Of a DNA stretch of 7,112 bases, positions 1 to 6,208 are shown piece after piece (positions within the stretch are counted from its first letter, which is position 1; each line of letters starts with the position of its first letter). Under the pieces are notes generated by a model. That model did not search any database. It had not been told where the DNA came from and saw only the letters and a list, made by a program, of their open reading frames with translations. The stretch spans positions 1-7,112 of the forward strand of contig CAJJPG010000093.1 in assembly GCA_905193585.1 (NCBI GenBank). Reading direction: 5' to 3'. The DNA comes from an uncultured Oscillospiraceae bacterium. GTDB lineage: Bacteria > Bacillota > Clostridia > Oscillospirales > Acutalibacteraceae. The translations under genes were made by a program, and so were the position numbers.

Positions 1-6
1 CCGCTG

Positions 7-35
7 TTGTAATTTATACTTAAATGTTATATAAT
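7..35 (+). promoter_or_regulatory. Sigma-A type promoter for the activase operon
   Basis: A -35 element TTGTAA lies at 7-12 and a consensus -10 element TATAAT at 30-35, separated by the ideal 17 nt. Transcription would start near position 42, giving a leader of about 29 nt before the ATG at 71. The -10 box lies inside a perfect 12-nt AT palindrome (29-40). Such a start would leave too little leader for the alternative TTG codon at 50, which supports the ATG at 71. The call rests on motif matching only. Confidence 0.75.
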
Positions 36-53
36 TATATGTTAGTAATTTGC

Positions 54-58
54 GGAGG
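54..58 (+). promoter_or_regulatory. Ribosome binding site deciding the start of the first gene
   Basis: GGAGG at 54-58 lies 12 nt upstream of the ATG at 71. The open frame extends back to a TTG at 50, but starting there would place this Shine-Dalgarno sequence inside the coding region and leave no site upstream of the TTG. The spacing to the ATG is somewhat long but workable. Confidence 0.7.
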
Positions 59-70
59 ATAAAGAAAGCA

Positions 71-3031
71 ATGGATTTACAAAACACCGCGACAGAGTTA
101 TTTTTAGGTATTGACATAGGCTCTACCACGTCAAAAATAGTGTTGCGAGAGGGCGACAATATACTGCTTGAGCGCTACGAGCGCCATTTTTCGCAGGTGC
201 GCGAAAAAACGGCGGAGCTTTTGCGCCTTGCAAAGGAAATTGCGGGCAAAAGAAAAATAAAGGCGGCAATATCAGGCTCGGCGGGCTTGGGGCTTGCAGA
301 GGCGGCGCACATACCCTTTGTGCAGGAGGTTTTCGCCACGGCGCAGGTGGTAAAGCTGCGCGAACCCGATACCTCGTGCGTTATTGAGCTTGGCGGCGAG
401 GACGCGAAGATAATTTTCTTTAAGGGCGGCATAGACGAGCGGATGAACGGCAGCTGCGCGGGCGGCACGGGCGCGTTTATAGACCAAATGGCGACTCTGC
501 TTAACATAACGGTTGACGAGCTTGATAAGCTAAGCCTTAACGCGGGCAGGCTTTACCCCATAGCATCACGCTGCGGCGTTTTTGCAAAGACGGATATTCA
601 GCCGCTATTGAACCAAGGCGCGCGCAAGGAGGACGTTGCGGCAAGCATTTATCAGGCGGTGGTAAACCAGACTATAGCGGGCTTGGCTCAGGGCAGAAAA
701 ATTGACGGCAAGGTGTTATTTTTAGGCGGTCCGCTTTATTATTGCAAGGGTCTTCGCACAAGGTTTAAAGAAACCCTTAAATTAGACGATGAACACGCGG
801 TATTCCCCGAATACGCGCGCTTTGCGGTGGCGCTCGGCGCTTCTTACTACGCAGAGCAGCAGCCCGAAATATTTACTTCCGATGAGCTTTTAAGCCTTGT
901 TGAAAACGCGGCGAATGTATCCTCTGGTAAGGGGCGTTTAAAGCCGCTTTTCAGAAATGAGGAAGAATACAACGAGTTTAAAGCCCGCCATGCAGAGTCA
1001 TCTGTTAAAAACGCGGATATTGAAAAATACAGCGGAAAAGCATACCTCGGTATTGACTGCGGTTCTACCACCACAAAGCTATGTTTGCTCGGCGAAAATA
1101 ACGAGATACTCTATTCTTACTACGCTTCAAACCAAGGTAACCCCGTTGAAATTGTGCGCGAGCAGCTGACCGAAATTTATAAAAGGTGCGGCGACCGCGT
1201 AACTATTGCAGGCTCGGCGGTGACGGGCTACGGCGAGGAGCTTATAAAGCACGCTTTTTCGGTTGATTTGGGGCTTGTTGAAACCATTGCGCACTACACT
1301 GCCGCAAAGTATTTTGAGCCTGACGTGGGCTTTATACTAGACATTGGCGGGCAGGATATTAAGTGCTTTAAAATACGCAACGGCGCGATTGACAGCATAA
1401 TGTTAAACGAGGCGTGCTCCTCGGGCTGCGGCTCGTTTCTTGAAACCTTTGCAAAGGCTATGGGCTACACAATAGCTGATTTTGCCGCAAAGGGATTAGA
1501 GGGAAAAGCGCCCGTTGACCTCGGCAGCCGCTGCACGGTGTTTATGAATTCATCGGTTAAGCAATCGCAAAAGGACGGCGCAACGGTTGAGGATATATCG
1601 GCAGGACTTTCAATAAGCGTGGTTAAAAACGCGCTTTATAAGGTTATTCGCGCATCTTCCGCCGCGGAATTAGGCGAAAAAATAGTGGTTCAGGGCGGCA
1701 CGTTTTATAACGACGCGGTTTTGCGCGCCTTTGAAAGAGAAATAGGACATAACGTTATACGCCCCTCAATAGCAGGGCTTATGGGGGCTTACGGCGCGGC
1801 GCTTTATTCTAAAAAATGCGAGAAATCGGGTATTATCTCACCCGAGGCTTTAAAAACCTTTACCCACACGGCAAAGTCGGCGGTATGTCAGGGCTGCACC
1901 AATCATTGCAGGCTTACGGTGAACTCATTCGGCGACGGCAAGAAGTTTATTTCGGGCAACCAGTGCGAAAAGGGACTGGGTAAAGCGACTGCGGGCGAGC
2001 AGCTGCCGAACCTTTATGAATTTAAGCGGAATTATTTAACAAACCTTAAATCCGAAGAGGGAAAACGCGGCACGGTTGGTATGCCGTTAGCCCTTGGTAT
2101 GTACGAGCTTTTGCCGCTTTGGCATGCGGTGTTTACAAGGCTCGGCTTTAATGTGAAAGTATCGCCCATGTCAACCCGCCGCATCTACGAAAAGGGGCAG
2201 TTTTCCATTCCATCCGATACGGCGTGTTACCCCGCAAAAATAATGCACGGGCATATTGAAACGCTGATTTCCGACGGTGTGGACGCGATTTTCTACCCCT
2301 GCCTTACCTACAATATGGACGAAAAAATGACCGATAATCACTATAACTGCCCCGTTGTAGCCTATTATTCCGAGCTTTTAAACGGCAACGTAGAAGAGCT
2401 TAAACGGGTTAAATTTTTATACCCCTACCTTAATATTAACAGTAAAAAGGAGCTTGCAAAGGAGCTTTACACTTATCTCGGTAAATTCTATAACGGAATT
2501 ACAAAATCGGAAGTTAAAGCGGCGGTTGAATACGGACTTACGCGTTACGCCGAATATATGAACGCCGTAAGGGAAGAGGGCGCGCGGGCGCTTAAATTCG
2601 CGCGGGAAAACAACAAGCGCATTATGATTTTGGCGGGCAGACCCTACCATATAGACGCGGAAATAGGGCATGGCATTGATAAATTGGCTAATACTCTCGG
2701 CTTTGTTGTGGTGAGTGAGGACAGCGTTTTCCGCCTTGCGGAGCCTTTCACCGTAAAGGTGCTAAACCAGTGGACCTACCACGCGCGGCTTTACCGCGCG
2801 GCGCGCTACGCCGCAGAGCATAATGACACCGAGCTTGTGCAGCTGGTGTCATTCGGGTGCGGGGTGGACGCTATTACAACAGACGAGGTACGCGAAATTC
2901 TAGAGAGCCGCGGCAAATTTTACACACAAATTAAAATTGACGAGATAACCAACCTCGGCGCGGTAAAAATAAGGCTGCGCTCGCTTATAGGTGCGCTTAA
3001 CGAAAGGAGTGACGGCAGTGGAAGAGCGTAA
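71..3031 (+). CDS. Acyl-CoA dehydratase activase-related protein (tandem BcrAD/HgdC ATPase domains plus DUF2229)
   Basis: This 986-residue cytosolic protein should use ATP hydrolysis to drive low-potential electron transfer, as do the activators of 2-hydroxyacyl-CoA dehydratase and benzoyl-CoA reductase. Domain 1 has the phosphate motif GIDIGSTTSK (about 13-22), IELGGEDAK (105-113), and cysteines in SCAGGTG (Cys129) and SRCGVF (Cys168). Domain 2 repeats the plan: GIDCGSTTTK (about 327-336), DIGGQD (424-429), Cys449 in ACSSGCG and Cys488 in SRCTVF. Both pairs are 39 residues apart, the same spacing as the cluster ligands Cys127/Cys166 of HgdC. A cluster C606-x2-C609-x3-C613 with Cys632 follows, then a DUF2229 region (about 670-775) with GMPLALG, Cys719 in ACYPAK and Cys744 in YPCLTY. 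The C-terminus (about 852-980) begins an HgdB-like section with AGRPYHID and FGCGVD. In many Clostridia this polypeptide continues for about 430 more residues; here that part is the next gene, overlapping by 14 nt. The substrate is unknown, and no dehydratase alpha/beta pair is adjacent. Confidence 0.9.
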   Translation: MDLQNTATELFLGIDIGSTTSKIVLREGDNILLERYERHFSQVREKTAELLRLAKEIAGKRKIKAAISGSAGLGLAEAAHIPFVQEVFATAQVVKLREPDTSCVIELGGEDAKIIFFKGGIDERMNGSCAGGTGAFIDQMATLLNITVDELDKLSLNAGRLYPIASRCGVFAKTDIQPLLNQGARKEDVAASIYQAVVNQTIAGLAQGRKIDGKVLFLGGPLYYCKGLRTRFKETLKLDDEHAVFPEYARFAVALGASYYAEQQPEIFTSDELLSLVENAANVSSGKGRLKPLFRNEEEYNEFKARHAESSVKNADIEKYSGKAYLGIDCGSTTTKLCLLGENNEILYSYYASNQGNPVEIVREQLTEIYKRCGDRVTIAGSAVTGYGEELIKHAFSVDLGLVETIAHYTAAKYFEPDVGFILDIGGQDIKCFKIRNGAIDSIMLNEACSSGCGSFLETFAKAMGYTIADFAAKGLEGKAPVDLGSRCTVFMNSSVKQSQKDGATVEDISAGLSISVVKNALYKVIRASSAAELGEKIVVQGGTFYNDAVLRAFEREIGHNVIRPSIAGLMGAYGAALYSKKCEKSGIISPEALKTFTHTAKSAVCQGCTNHCRLTVNSFGDGKKFISGNQCEKGLGKATAGEQLPNLYEFKRNYLTNLKSEEGKRGTVGMPLALGMYELLPLWHAVFTRLGFNVKVSPMSTRRIYEKGQFSIPSDTACYPAKIMHGHIETLISDGVDAIFYPCLTYNMDEKMTDNHYNCPVVAYYSELLNGNVEELKRVKFLYPYLNINSKKELAKELYTYLGKFYNGITKSEVKAAVEYGLTRYAEYMNAVREEGARALKFARENNKRIMILAGRPYHIDAEIGHGIDKLANTLGFVVVSEDSVFRLAEPFTVKVLNQWTYHARLYRAARYAAEHNDTELVQLVSFGCGVDAITTDEVREILESRGKFYTQIKIDEITNLGAVKIRLRSLIGALNERSDGSGRA
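3003..3009 (+). promoter_or_regulatory. Ribosome binding site deciding a GTG start within the upstream gene
   Basis: AAAGGAG at 3003-3009 lies 8 nt before the GTG at 3018. The frame is open from 2991 (a stop TAG lies at 2988-2990) and also offers GTG codons at 2991 and 3009. The GTG at 2991 has no good upstream site, and the one at 3009 overlaps the Shine-Dalgarno itself. The GTG at 3018 is therefore the best start. The site lies inside the last codons of the upstream gene, as expected for translational coupling. Confidence 0.8.
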
Positions 3032-4319
3032 ATACATACCCTTTACCGAAGAAATGCGTAAGGATTACACAATACTTGTGCCTAATATGCTGCCGCGCCA
3101 CTTTAAAATATTTTTAAAAATATTTGAAGATTACGGCTACAAAATGGAGCTGCTGGAAACCTCGGGGCACCGAATTATAGAAACGGGGCTTAAATATGTG
3201 CATAACGACACCTGCTACCCCGCAATTTTGGTTATAGGGCAGTTTATTGACGCGCTCAATTCCGGCAAATACGACCCGCACAAAACCGCGCTCATACTTT
3301 TTCAAACGGGCGGCGGCTGCCGTGCATCAAACTATATTTTCCTTTTAAGAAAAGCGCTTGAACGCGCGGGCTACGGCTATATACCTGTTATTTCGCTTAA
3401 CCTTGCGGGGCTTGAAAACCACCCGGGATTTAAGCTTACCTTGCCTATGCTGCATAGGCTTTTCTACGGCATAATTTACGGTGATATGCTTTTAAGCCTT
3501 GTAAACCAGTGCAAGCCGTATGAGAAAAACAAGGGGCAGACTGAAAGCTTAGCGGACGAGCTGACGGCGCTGCTTGCAAACAAAATGCAGACCGAGGGAA
3601 TATCCTTTAAAAAGGTTAAACAAAACTGCAAAATGATACTCTCGCGCTTTGCGGAAATACCGCGCGTAAACGCGGAAAAGGTAAAAGTAGGCGTGGTGGG
3701 GGAGATATATGTAAAATATTCCCCGCTCGGCAATAATAATCTGGAGCAGTTTTTAATTGACGAGGGCGCAGAGGTGGTAGTGCCGGGGCTGCTTGACTTT
3801 TTTATGTACTGCATAGTTTCAAATATTTCGGATATTGAGCTTTACGGTTTACATAAAGTAAGAAAGCCCGTGCTTAATTTCGTATTCAATTACCTGCAAA
3901 AGCAGCAGAATGAAATAATCGAACTTATGAAGACCGCCGGCAATTTCACCCCGCCGACTCCCATTGCGCACACCATGAACCTGATAAAGGATTTTATGGG
4001 CTTCGGCACAAAAATGGGCGAGGGTTGGCTGCTGCCCGCCGAAATGCTGGAATTAAACGACGAGGGCGTGCACAATATAGTTTGCACCCAGCCCTTTGGC
4101 TGCCTGCCCAACCACATATGCGGCAAGGGAATGATGAAGCCGCTTAAAGAGAAAAACCCCGATATGAATATTGTGGCTATTGACTACGATTCGGGCGCGT
4201 CAAAGGTAAACCAAGAAAACCGAATTAAGCTTATGCTTGCAAACGCGCGGGCGGATTTAGCCGAGAAAAACCGCGAAAATAATATTAAGACGGAGGAAAA
4301 AGCATATGCCGAGGCTTAA
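3018..4319 (+). CDS. 2-hydroxyacyl-CoA dehydratase-like protein (HgdB-like C-terminal half of a split activase-dehydratase)
   Basis: This 433-residue protein starts at GTG 3018 and corresponds to the C-terminal part of the large fused activase/DUF2229 proteins. Recognisable stretches are YTILVPNMLPRHFKIF (about 17-32), NDTCYPA with Cys66, QTGGGCRASNY with Cys101, GEIYVKYSPLGNNNLEQFL (about 228-246), and QPFGCLPNHICGKG with Cys356, Cys362 and Cys368, followed by IDYDSGASKVNQENRIKLML. The conserved cysteines suggest an iron-sulfur cluster, as in HgdB-type subunits and the related double-cubane cluster proteins; that function is inferred. No signal peptide or membrane segment is seen. The gene overlaps its upstream partner by 14 nt in a different frame and has its own ribosome binding site, so it is probably made as a separate subunit in step with the first protein. 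It may accept electrons from the upstream activase to reduce or dehydrate an unidentified substrate. The charged tail after about residue 415 is probably unstructured. Confidence 0.85.
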   Translation: MEERKYIPFTEEMRKDYTILVPNMLPRHFKIFLKIFEDYGYKMELLETSGHRIIETGLKYVHNDTCYPAILVIGQFIDALNSGKYDPHKTALILFQTGGGCRASNYIFLLRKALERAGYGYIPVISLNLAGLENHPGFKLTLPMLHRLFYGIIYGDMLLSLVNQCKPYEKNKGQTESLADELTALLANKMQTEGISFKKVKQNCKMILSRFAEIPRVNAEKVKVGVVGEIYVKYSPLGNNNLEQFLIDEGAEVVVPGLLDFFMYCIVSNISDIELYGLHKVRKPVLNFVFNYLQKQQNEIIELMKTAGNFTPPTPIAHTMNLIKDFMGFGTKMGEGWLLPAEMLELNDEGVHNIVCTQPFGCLPNHICGKGMMKPLKEKNPDMNIVAIDYDSGASKVNQENRIKLMLANARADLAEKNRENNIKTEEKAYAEA

Positions 4320-4812
4320 TATTGTTATGGTGGAGCCTGAAATTCCGCAAAACACGGGCAACGTGGCGCGCACCTGCGCCGCCACGGGGGCAAGGCTGCA
4401 CCTTGTAGGACCTATGGGGTTTACAATAGATGATAAAAAGCTGAAACGCGCGGGGCTTGACTACTGGAAATACCTTGATATTACCTATTATGACAGCCTT
4501 GCGGAGTTTTTTGAAAAGAACAACGGCGCTTATTTTTATTTCACCACCAAGGGCAGGCAGACACATTCTGATGTAAATTACCCCGATAACTGCTACCTTT
4601 TATTCGGCAAGGAAACAAAGGGCTTACCCGAGGAACTGCTTATAAAAAATCCCGAACGCTGCGTGCGTATACCCATGCAGGGCGAAATACGCAGTCTTAA
4701 CCTTTCAAACTCGGTTGCTATCGCGGTTTACGAGGCTTTGCGGCAGTGGAATTACCCCGAGCTTAGCAATTTCGGTCAGCTGCACAATTATAAATGGGAG
4801 GATATAGGCTAA
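4306..4812 (+). CDS. trmL: tRNA (cytidine/uridine-34-2'-O)-methyltransferase
   Basis: This 168-residue SPOUT-class (SpoU family) methyltransferase should use S-adenosylmethionine to methylate the ribose 2'-OH of the wobble nucleotide in certain leucine tRNAs, in the cytosol, stabilising codon reading. Motif 1 is PEIPQNTGNVART (11-23), with the usual Asn16 and Arg22. Motif 2 is LLFGKETKGLPEEL (98-111), and motif 3, IPMQGEIRSLNLSNSVAIAVYE (about 122-143), forms the trefoil knot that binds the cofactor. The length fits the minimal single-domain TrmL/YibK/CspR group (about 155-170 residues), without the extra RNA-binding domain of TrmH or RlmB. The ATG at 4306 lies 9 nt after GGAGG (4292-4296) and overlaps the end of the preceding gene by 14 nt, indicating co-transcription and coupling. 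There is no evident metabolic link to that gene. No terminator is seen after its stop. Confidence 0.93.
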   Translation: MPRLNIVMVEPEIPQNTGNVARTCAATGARLHLVGPMGFTIDDKKLKRAGLDYWKYLDITYYDSLAEFFEKNNGAYFYFTTKGRQTHSDVNYPDNCYLLFGKETKGLPEELLIKNPERCVRIPMQGEIRSLNLSNSVAIAVYEALRQWNYPELSNFGQLHNYKWEDIG

Positions 4813-4839
4813 ATTTTACGGCGCGGGATAAAATAAATA

Positions 4840-4867
4840 TTGAAAAATCAGAAAAATGTGGTAAAAT
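4840..4867 (+). promoter_or_regulatory. Promoter of pgk with extended -10 element
   Basis: TTGAAA at 4840-4845 and TAAAAT at 4862-4867 are separated by 16 nt. A TG at 4859-4860, one base before the -10 box, gives the extended TGnTAAAAT form. Transcription would start near 4874, leaving a leader of about 37 nt. It lies in the 98-nt gap between trmL and pgk (4813-4910), which contains no convincing terminator, so pgk may also receive read-through from upstream. Confidence 0.75.
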
Positions 4868-4871
4868 AGAA

Positions 4872-4889
4872 TTGTAAATTTTTTAACAA
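4872..4889 (+). promoter_or_regulatory. Candidate Rex (NADH-sensing repressor) operator at pgk
   Basis: TTGTAAATTTTTTAACAA at 4872-4889 matches the published clostridial Rex consensus TTGTTAANNNNTTAACAA at 13 of 14 defined positions; only the fifth base differs (A for T). It begins 4 nt after the -10 box and covers the predicted transcription start, a position where a bound repressor would block the polymerase. Rex leaves DNA when NADH/NAD+ is high, and known Rex regulons in Firmicutes include glycolytic and fermentation genes, so control of phosphoglycerate kinase makes sense. The site could instead be an AT-rich coincidence; a rex gene is not in this window. Confidence 0.6.
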
Positions 4890-4910
4890 TGTTTGAAAGG
4901 ATGTTTTTGA

Positions 4911-6122
4911 ATGAACGCTCTTAACAAAAAAACCGTTGACGACATTAACGTAAAAGGTCAAAAGGTTCTTGTCCGTTGCGATTTTAACGTACCGCTTAAA
5001 AACGGCGTTATTACCGACGAAAACCGCATAATTGCGGCTCTGCCCACAATTAAAAAGCTCATTGCCGACGGCGGCAGAGTTATTCTTTGCTCACACCTCG
5101 GTAAGCCGAAGGGTGAACCCAAGCCGGAGCTTTCTCTCGCTCCCGTTGCAAAGCGCTTATCAGAGCTGCTCGGCAAAGAGGTTGTTTTTGCCGCTGACGA
5201 TAACGTTGTAGGCGAAAACGCTAAGGCTGCGGTTGCCAAAATGCAGGACGGCGACGTTGTACTTTTACAGAACACACGCTACCGCGCGGAAGAGACCAAG
5301 AACGGCGAAGAGTTCTCAAAGGAGCTCGGTTCTTTGGCTGATATTTTTGTTAATGACGCGTTCGGCACCGCACACAGAGCGCACTGCTCAACCGTAGGCG
5401 TTGTTTCCTATGTGAAAGAGGCTGTTGCGGGCTACCTTATAGGTAAAGAGCTTAAGTACCTCGGCGACGCGGTTGAAAACCCCGTTCGTCCGTTTGTTAC
5501 CATTCTCGGCGGCGCTAAGGTTGCCGATAAACTTTCGGTTATTGAAAACCTGCTTAATAAGGCTGATACCCTTATTATAGGCGGCGGCATGGCTTACACC
5601 TTCTTAGCCGCTAAGGGCTACGGCGTAGGTAAGTCGCTGCTTGATACCGAGAAGATTGACTACTGCCGCGATATGCTTAAAAAGGCTGATGAGAAGGGCG
5701 TTAAAATTCTTCTGCCGGTTGACTGCAATATAGCCGATCATTTCCCGGACCCGATTGACGCGCCGATTGAGGTTAAGACCGTTGACGCCGATAAGATTCC
5801 CGCCGATTACGAGGGTCTTGATATAGGACCGAAGACTTCGGAGCTTTTCGCAAACGAGGTTAAAAACGCTAAGACCGTTGTTTGGAACGGACCTATGGGC
5901 GTATTTGAAAACCCGACCCTGGCAACAGGCACCATTGCCGTTGCAAAGAGCCTTGCCGAGACTGACGCTGTTACCATTATAGGCGGCGGCGACTCTGCTG
6001 CTGCGGTTAACACGCTCGGCTACGGCGATAAAATGACCCACATTTCAACAGGCGGCGGCGCTTCGCTTGAATTCCTTGAGGGTAAAGAGCTTCCCGGCAT
6101 TGCCGCACTTAACGATAAATAA
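4911..6122 (+). CDS. pgk: Phosphoglycerate kinase
   Basis: This 403-residue cytosolic glycolytic enzyme converts 1,3-bisphosphoglycerate and ADP to 3-phosphoglycerate and ATP (reversible). It is full length for bacterial PGK (about 390-400). The N-terminal lobe carries VLVRCDFNVPL (19-29, with Asp24 and Asn26 for substrate), SHLGKPKG (61-68, His62), LLQNTRYRAEET (118-129, Arg123) and FVNDAFGTAHR (146-156, Arg156). The C-terminal nucleotide lobe has GGAKVADK (200-207, Lys203 and Lys207), IIGGGMAYTF (222-231), DIGPKT (304-309), WNGPMGVFE (325-333), IIGGGDSAAAV (356-366) and STGGGASLEFLEG (379-391). No key residue is missing. The ATG follows AAAGGA (4896-4901) at 9 nt. The gene stands alone between its own promoter and a strong terminator, not in a gap-pgk-tpi cluster, and a candidate Rex operator covers its transcription start. 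Confidence 0.98.
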   Translation: MNALNKKTVDDINVKGQKVLVRCDFNVPLKNGVITDENRIIAALPTIKKLIADGGRVILCSHLGKPKGEPKPELSLAPVAKRLSELLGKEVVFAADDNVVGENAKAAVAKMQDGDVVLLQNTRYRAEETKNGEEFSKELGSLADIFVNDAFGTAHRAHCSTVGVVSYVKEAVAGYLIGKELKYLGDAVENPVRPFVTILGGAKVADKLSVIENLLNKADTLIIGGGMAYTFLAAKGYGVGKSLLDTEKIDYCRDMLKKADEKGVKILLPVDCNIADHFPDPIDAPIEVKTVDADKIPADYEGLDIGPKTSELFANEVKNAKTVVWNGPMGVFENPTLATGTIAVAKSLAETDAVTIIGGGDSAAAVNTLGYGDKMTHISTGGGASLEFLEGKELPGIAALNDK

Positions 6123-6124
6123 TT

Positions 6125-6190
6125 GAGTCCCAGGCTACCGTGCAAAAAGCCGTATTATACCTTTTGCACGGTAGCTTCGGCTCTTTTATT
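6125..6190 (+). terminator. Rho-independent terminator after pgk
   Basis: A perfect 14-bp stem pairs 6134-6147 (GCTACCGTGCAAAA) with 6162-6175, with a 14-nt loop at 6148-6161. The outer bases extend it: AG at 6132-6133 opposite TT (one wobble), then GAGTC at 6125-6129 opposite GGCTC at 6179-6183 across a small internal loop. A short T-tract, TTTTATT, follows at 6184-6190. It begins 2 nt after the pgk stop codon. The T-tract is interrupted by an A, so some read-through into the next gene is possible. The left flank lacks a useful run of A, so it should act mainly in the + direction. Confidence 0.9.
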
Positions 6191-6196
6191 ACATAG

Positions 6197-6203
6197 AAGG
6201 TGA
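6197..6203 (+). promoter_or_regulatory. Ribosome binding site deciding the start of the isomerase-like gene
   Basis: AAGGTGA at 6197-6203, part of AGAAGGTGA, matches the anti-Shine-Dalgarno well and ends 5 nt before the ATG at 6209. An in-frame GTG at 6200 falls inside this site and has no ribosome binding site of its own, so the ATG is preferred. The site sits only 7 nt after the T-tract of the pgk terminator. Confidence 0.75.
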
Positions 6204-6208
6204 CTATT

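Noticed and set aside
7..24. Second Rex-like site at the activase operon promoter
   Set aside because: Only the left TTGT half matches; the right half-site TTAACAA is absent.
29..40. AT palindrome ATATAATTATAT as a repressor operator
   Set aside because: It coincides with the -10 box in very AT-rich sequence and matches no operator I know, so chance is the simpler explanation.
50..70. TTG at 50 as the start of the first gene
   Set aside because: It would bury the GGAGG site in coding sequence and lies only about 8 nt after the predicted transcription start.
2991..3031. Programmed +1 frameshift joining the first two genes into one protein
   Set aside because: The Shine-Dalgarno-like AAAGGAG lies about 20 nt before the stop at 3029, much farther than the few bases seen in prfB-type frameshifting, and no slippery codon adjoins the stop. 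Its 8-nt spacing to GTG 3018 fits ordinary initiation.
71..4319. Reading the split as a pseudogene
   Set aside because: Both parts are long, uninterrupted and keep their motifs, and the second has a well-placed ribosome binding site. A sequencing indel cannot be fully excluded, but it is not needed to explain the data.
5604..6041. A 145-codon open frame on the minus strand inside pgk, and similar antisense frames elsewhere
   Set aside because: They lie opposite well-recognised genes, have no recognisable motifs or ribosome binding sites, and arise from the codon structure of the sense genes.
6164..6192. Possible promoter TTGCAC-N17-TATTAC before the isomerase-like gene
   Set aside because: Both boxes match only four of six bases and lie in the terminator stem and T-tract. 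The implied start near 6199 would remove most of the ribosome binding site from the leader.
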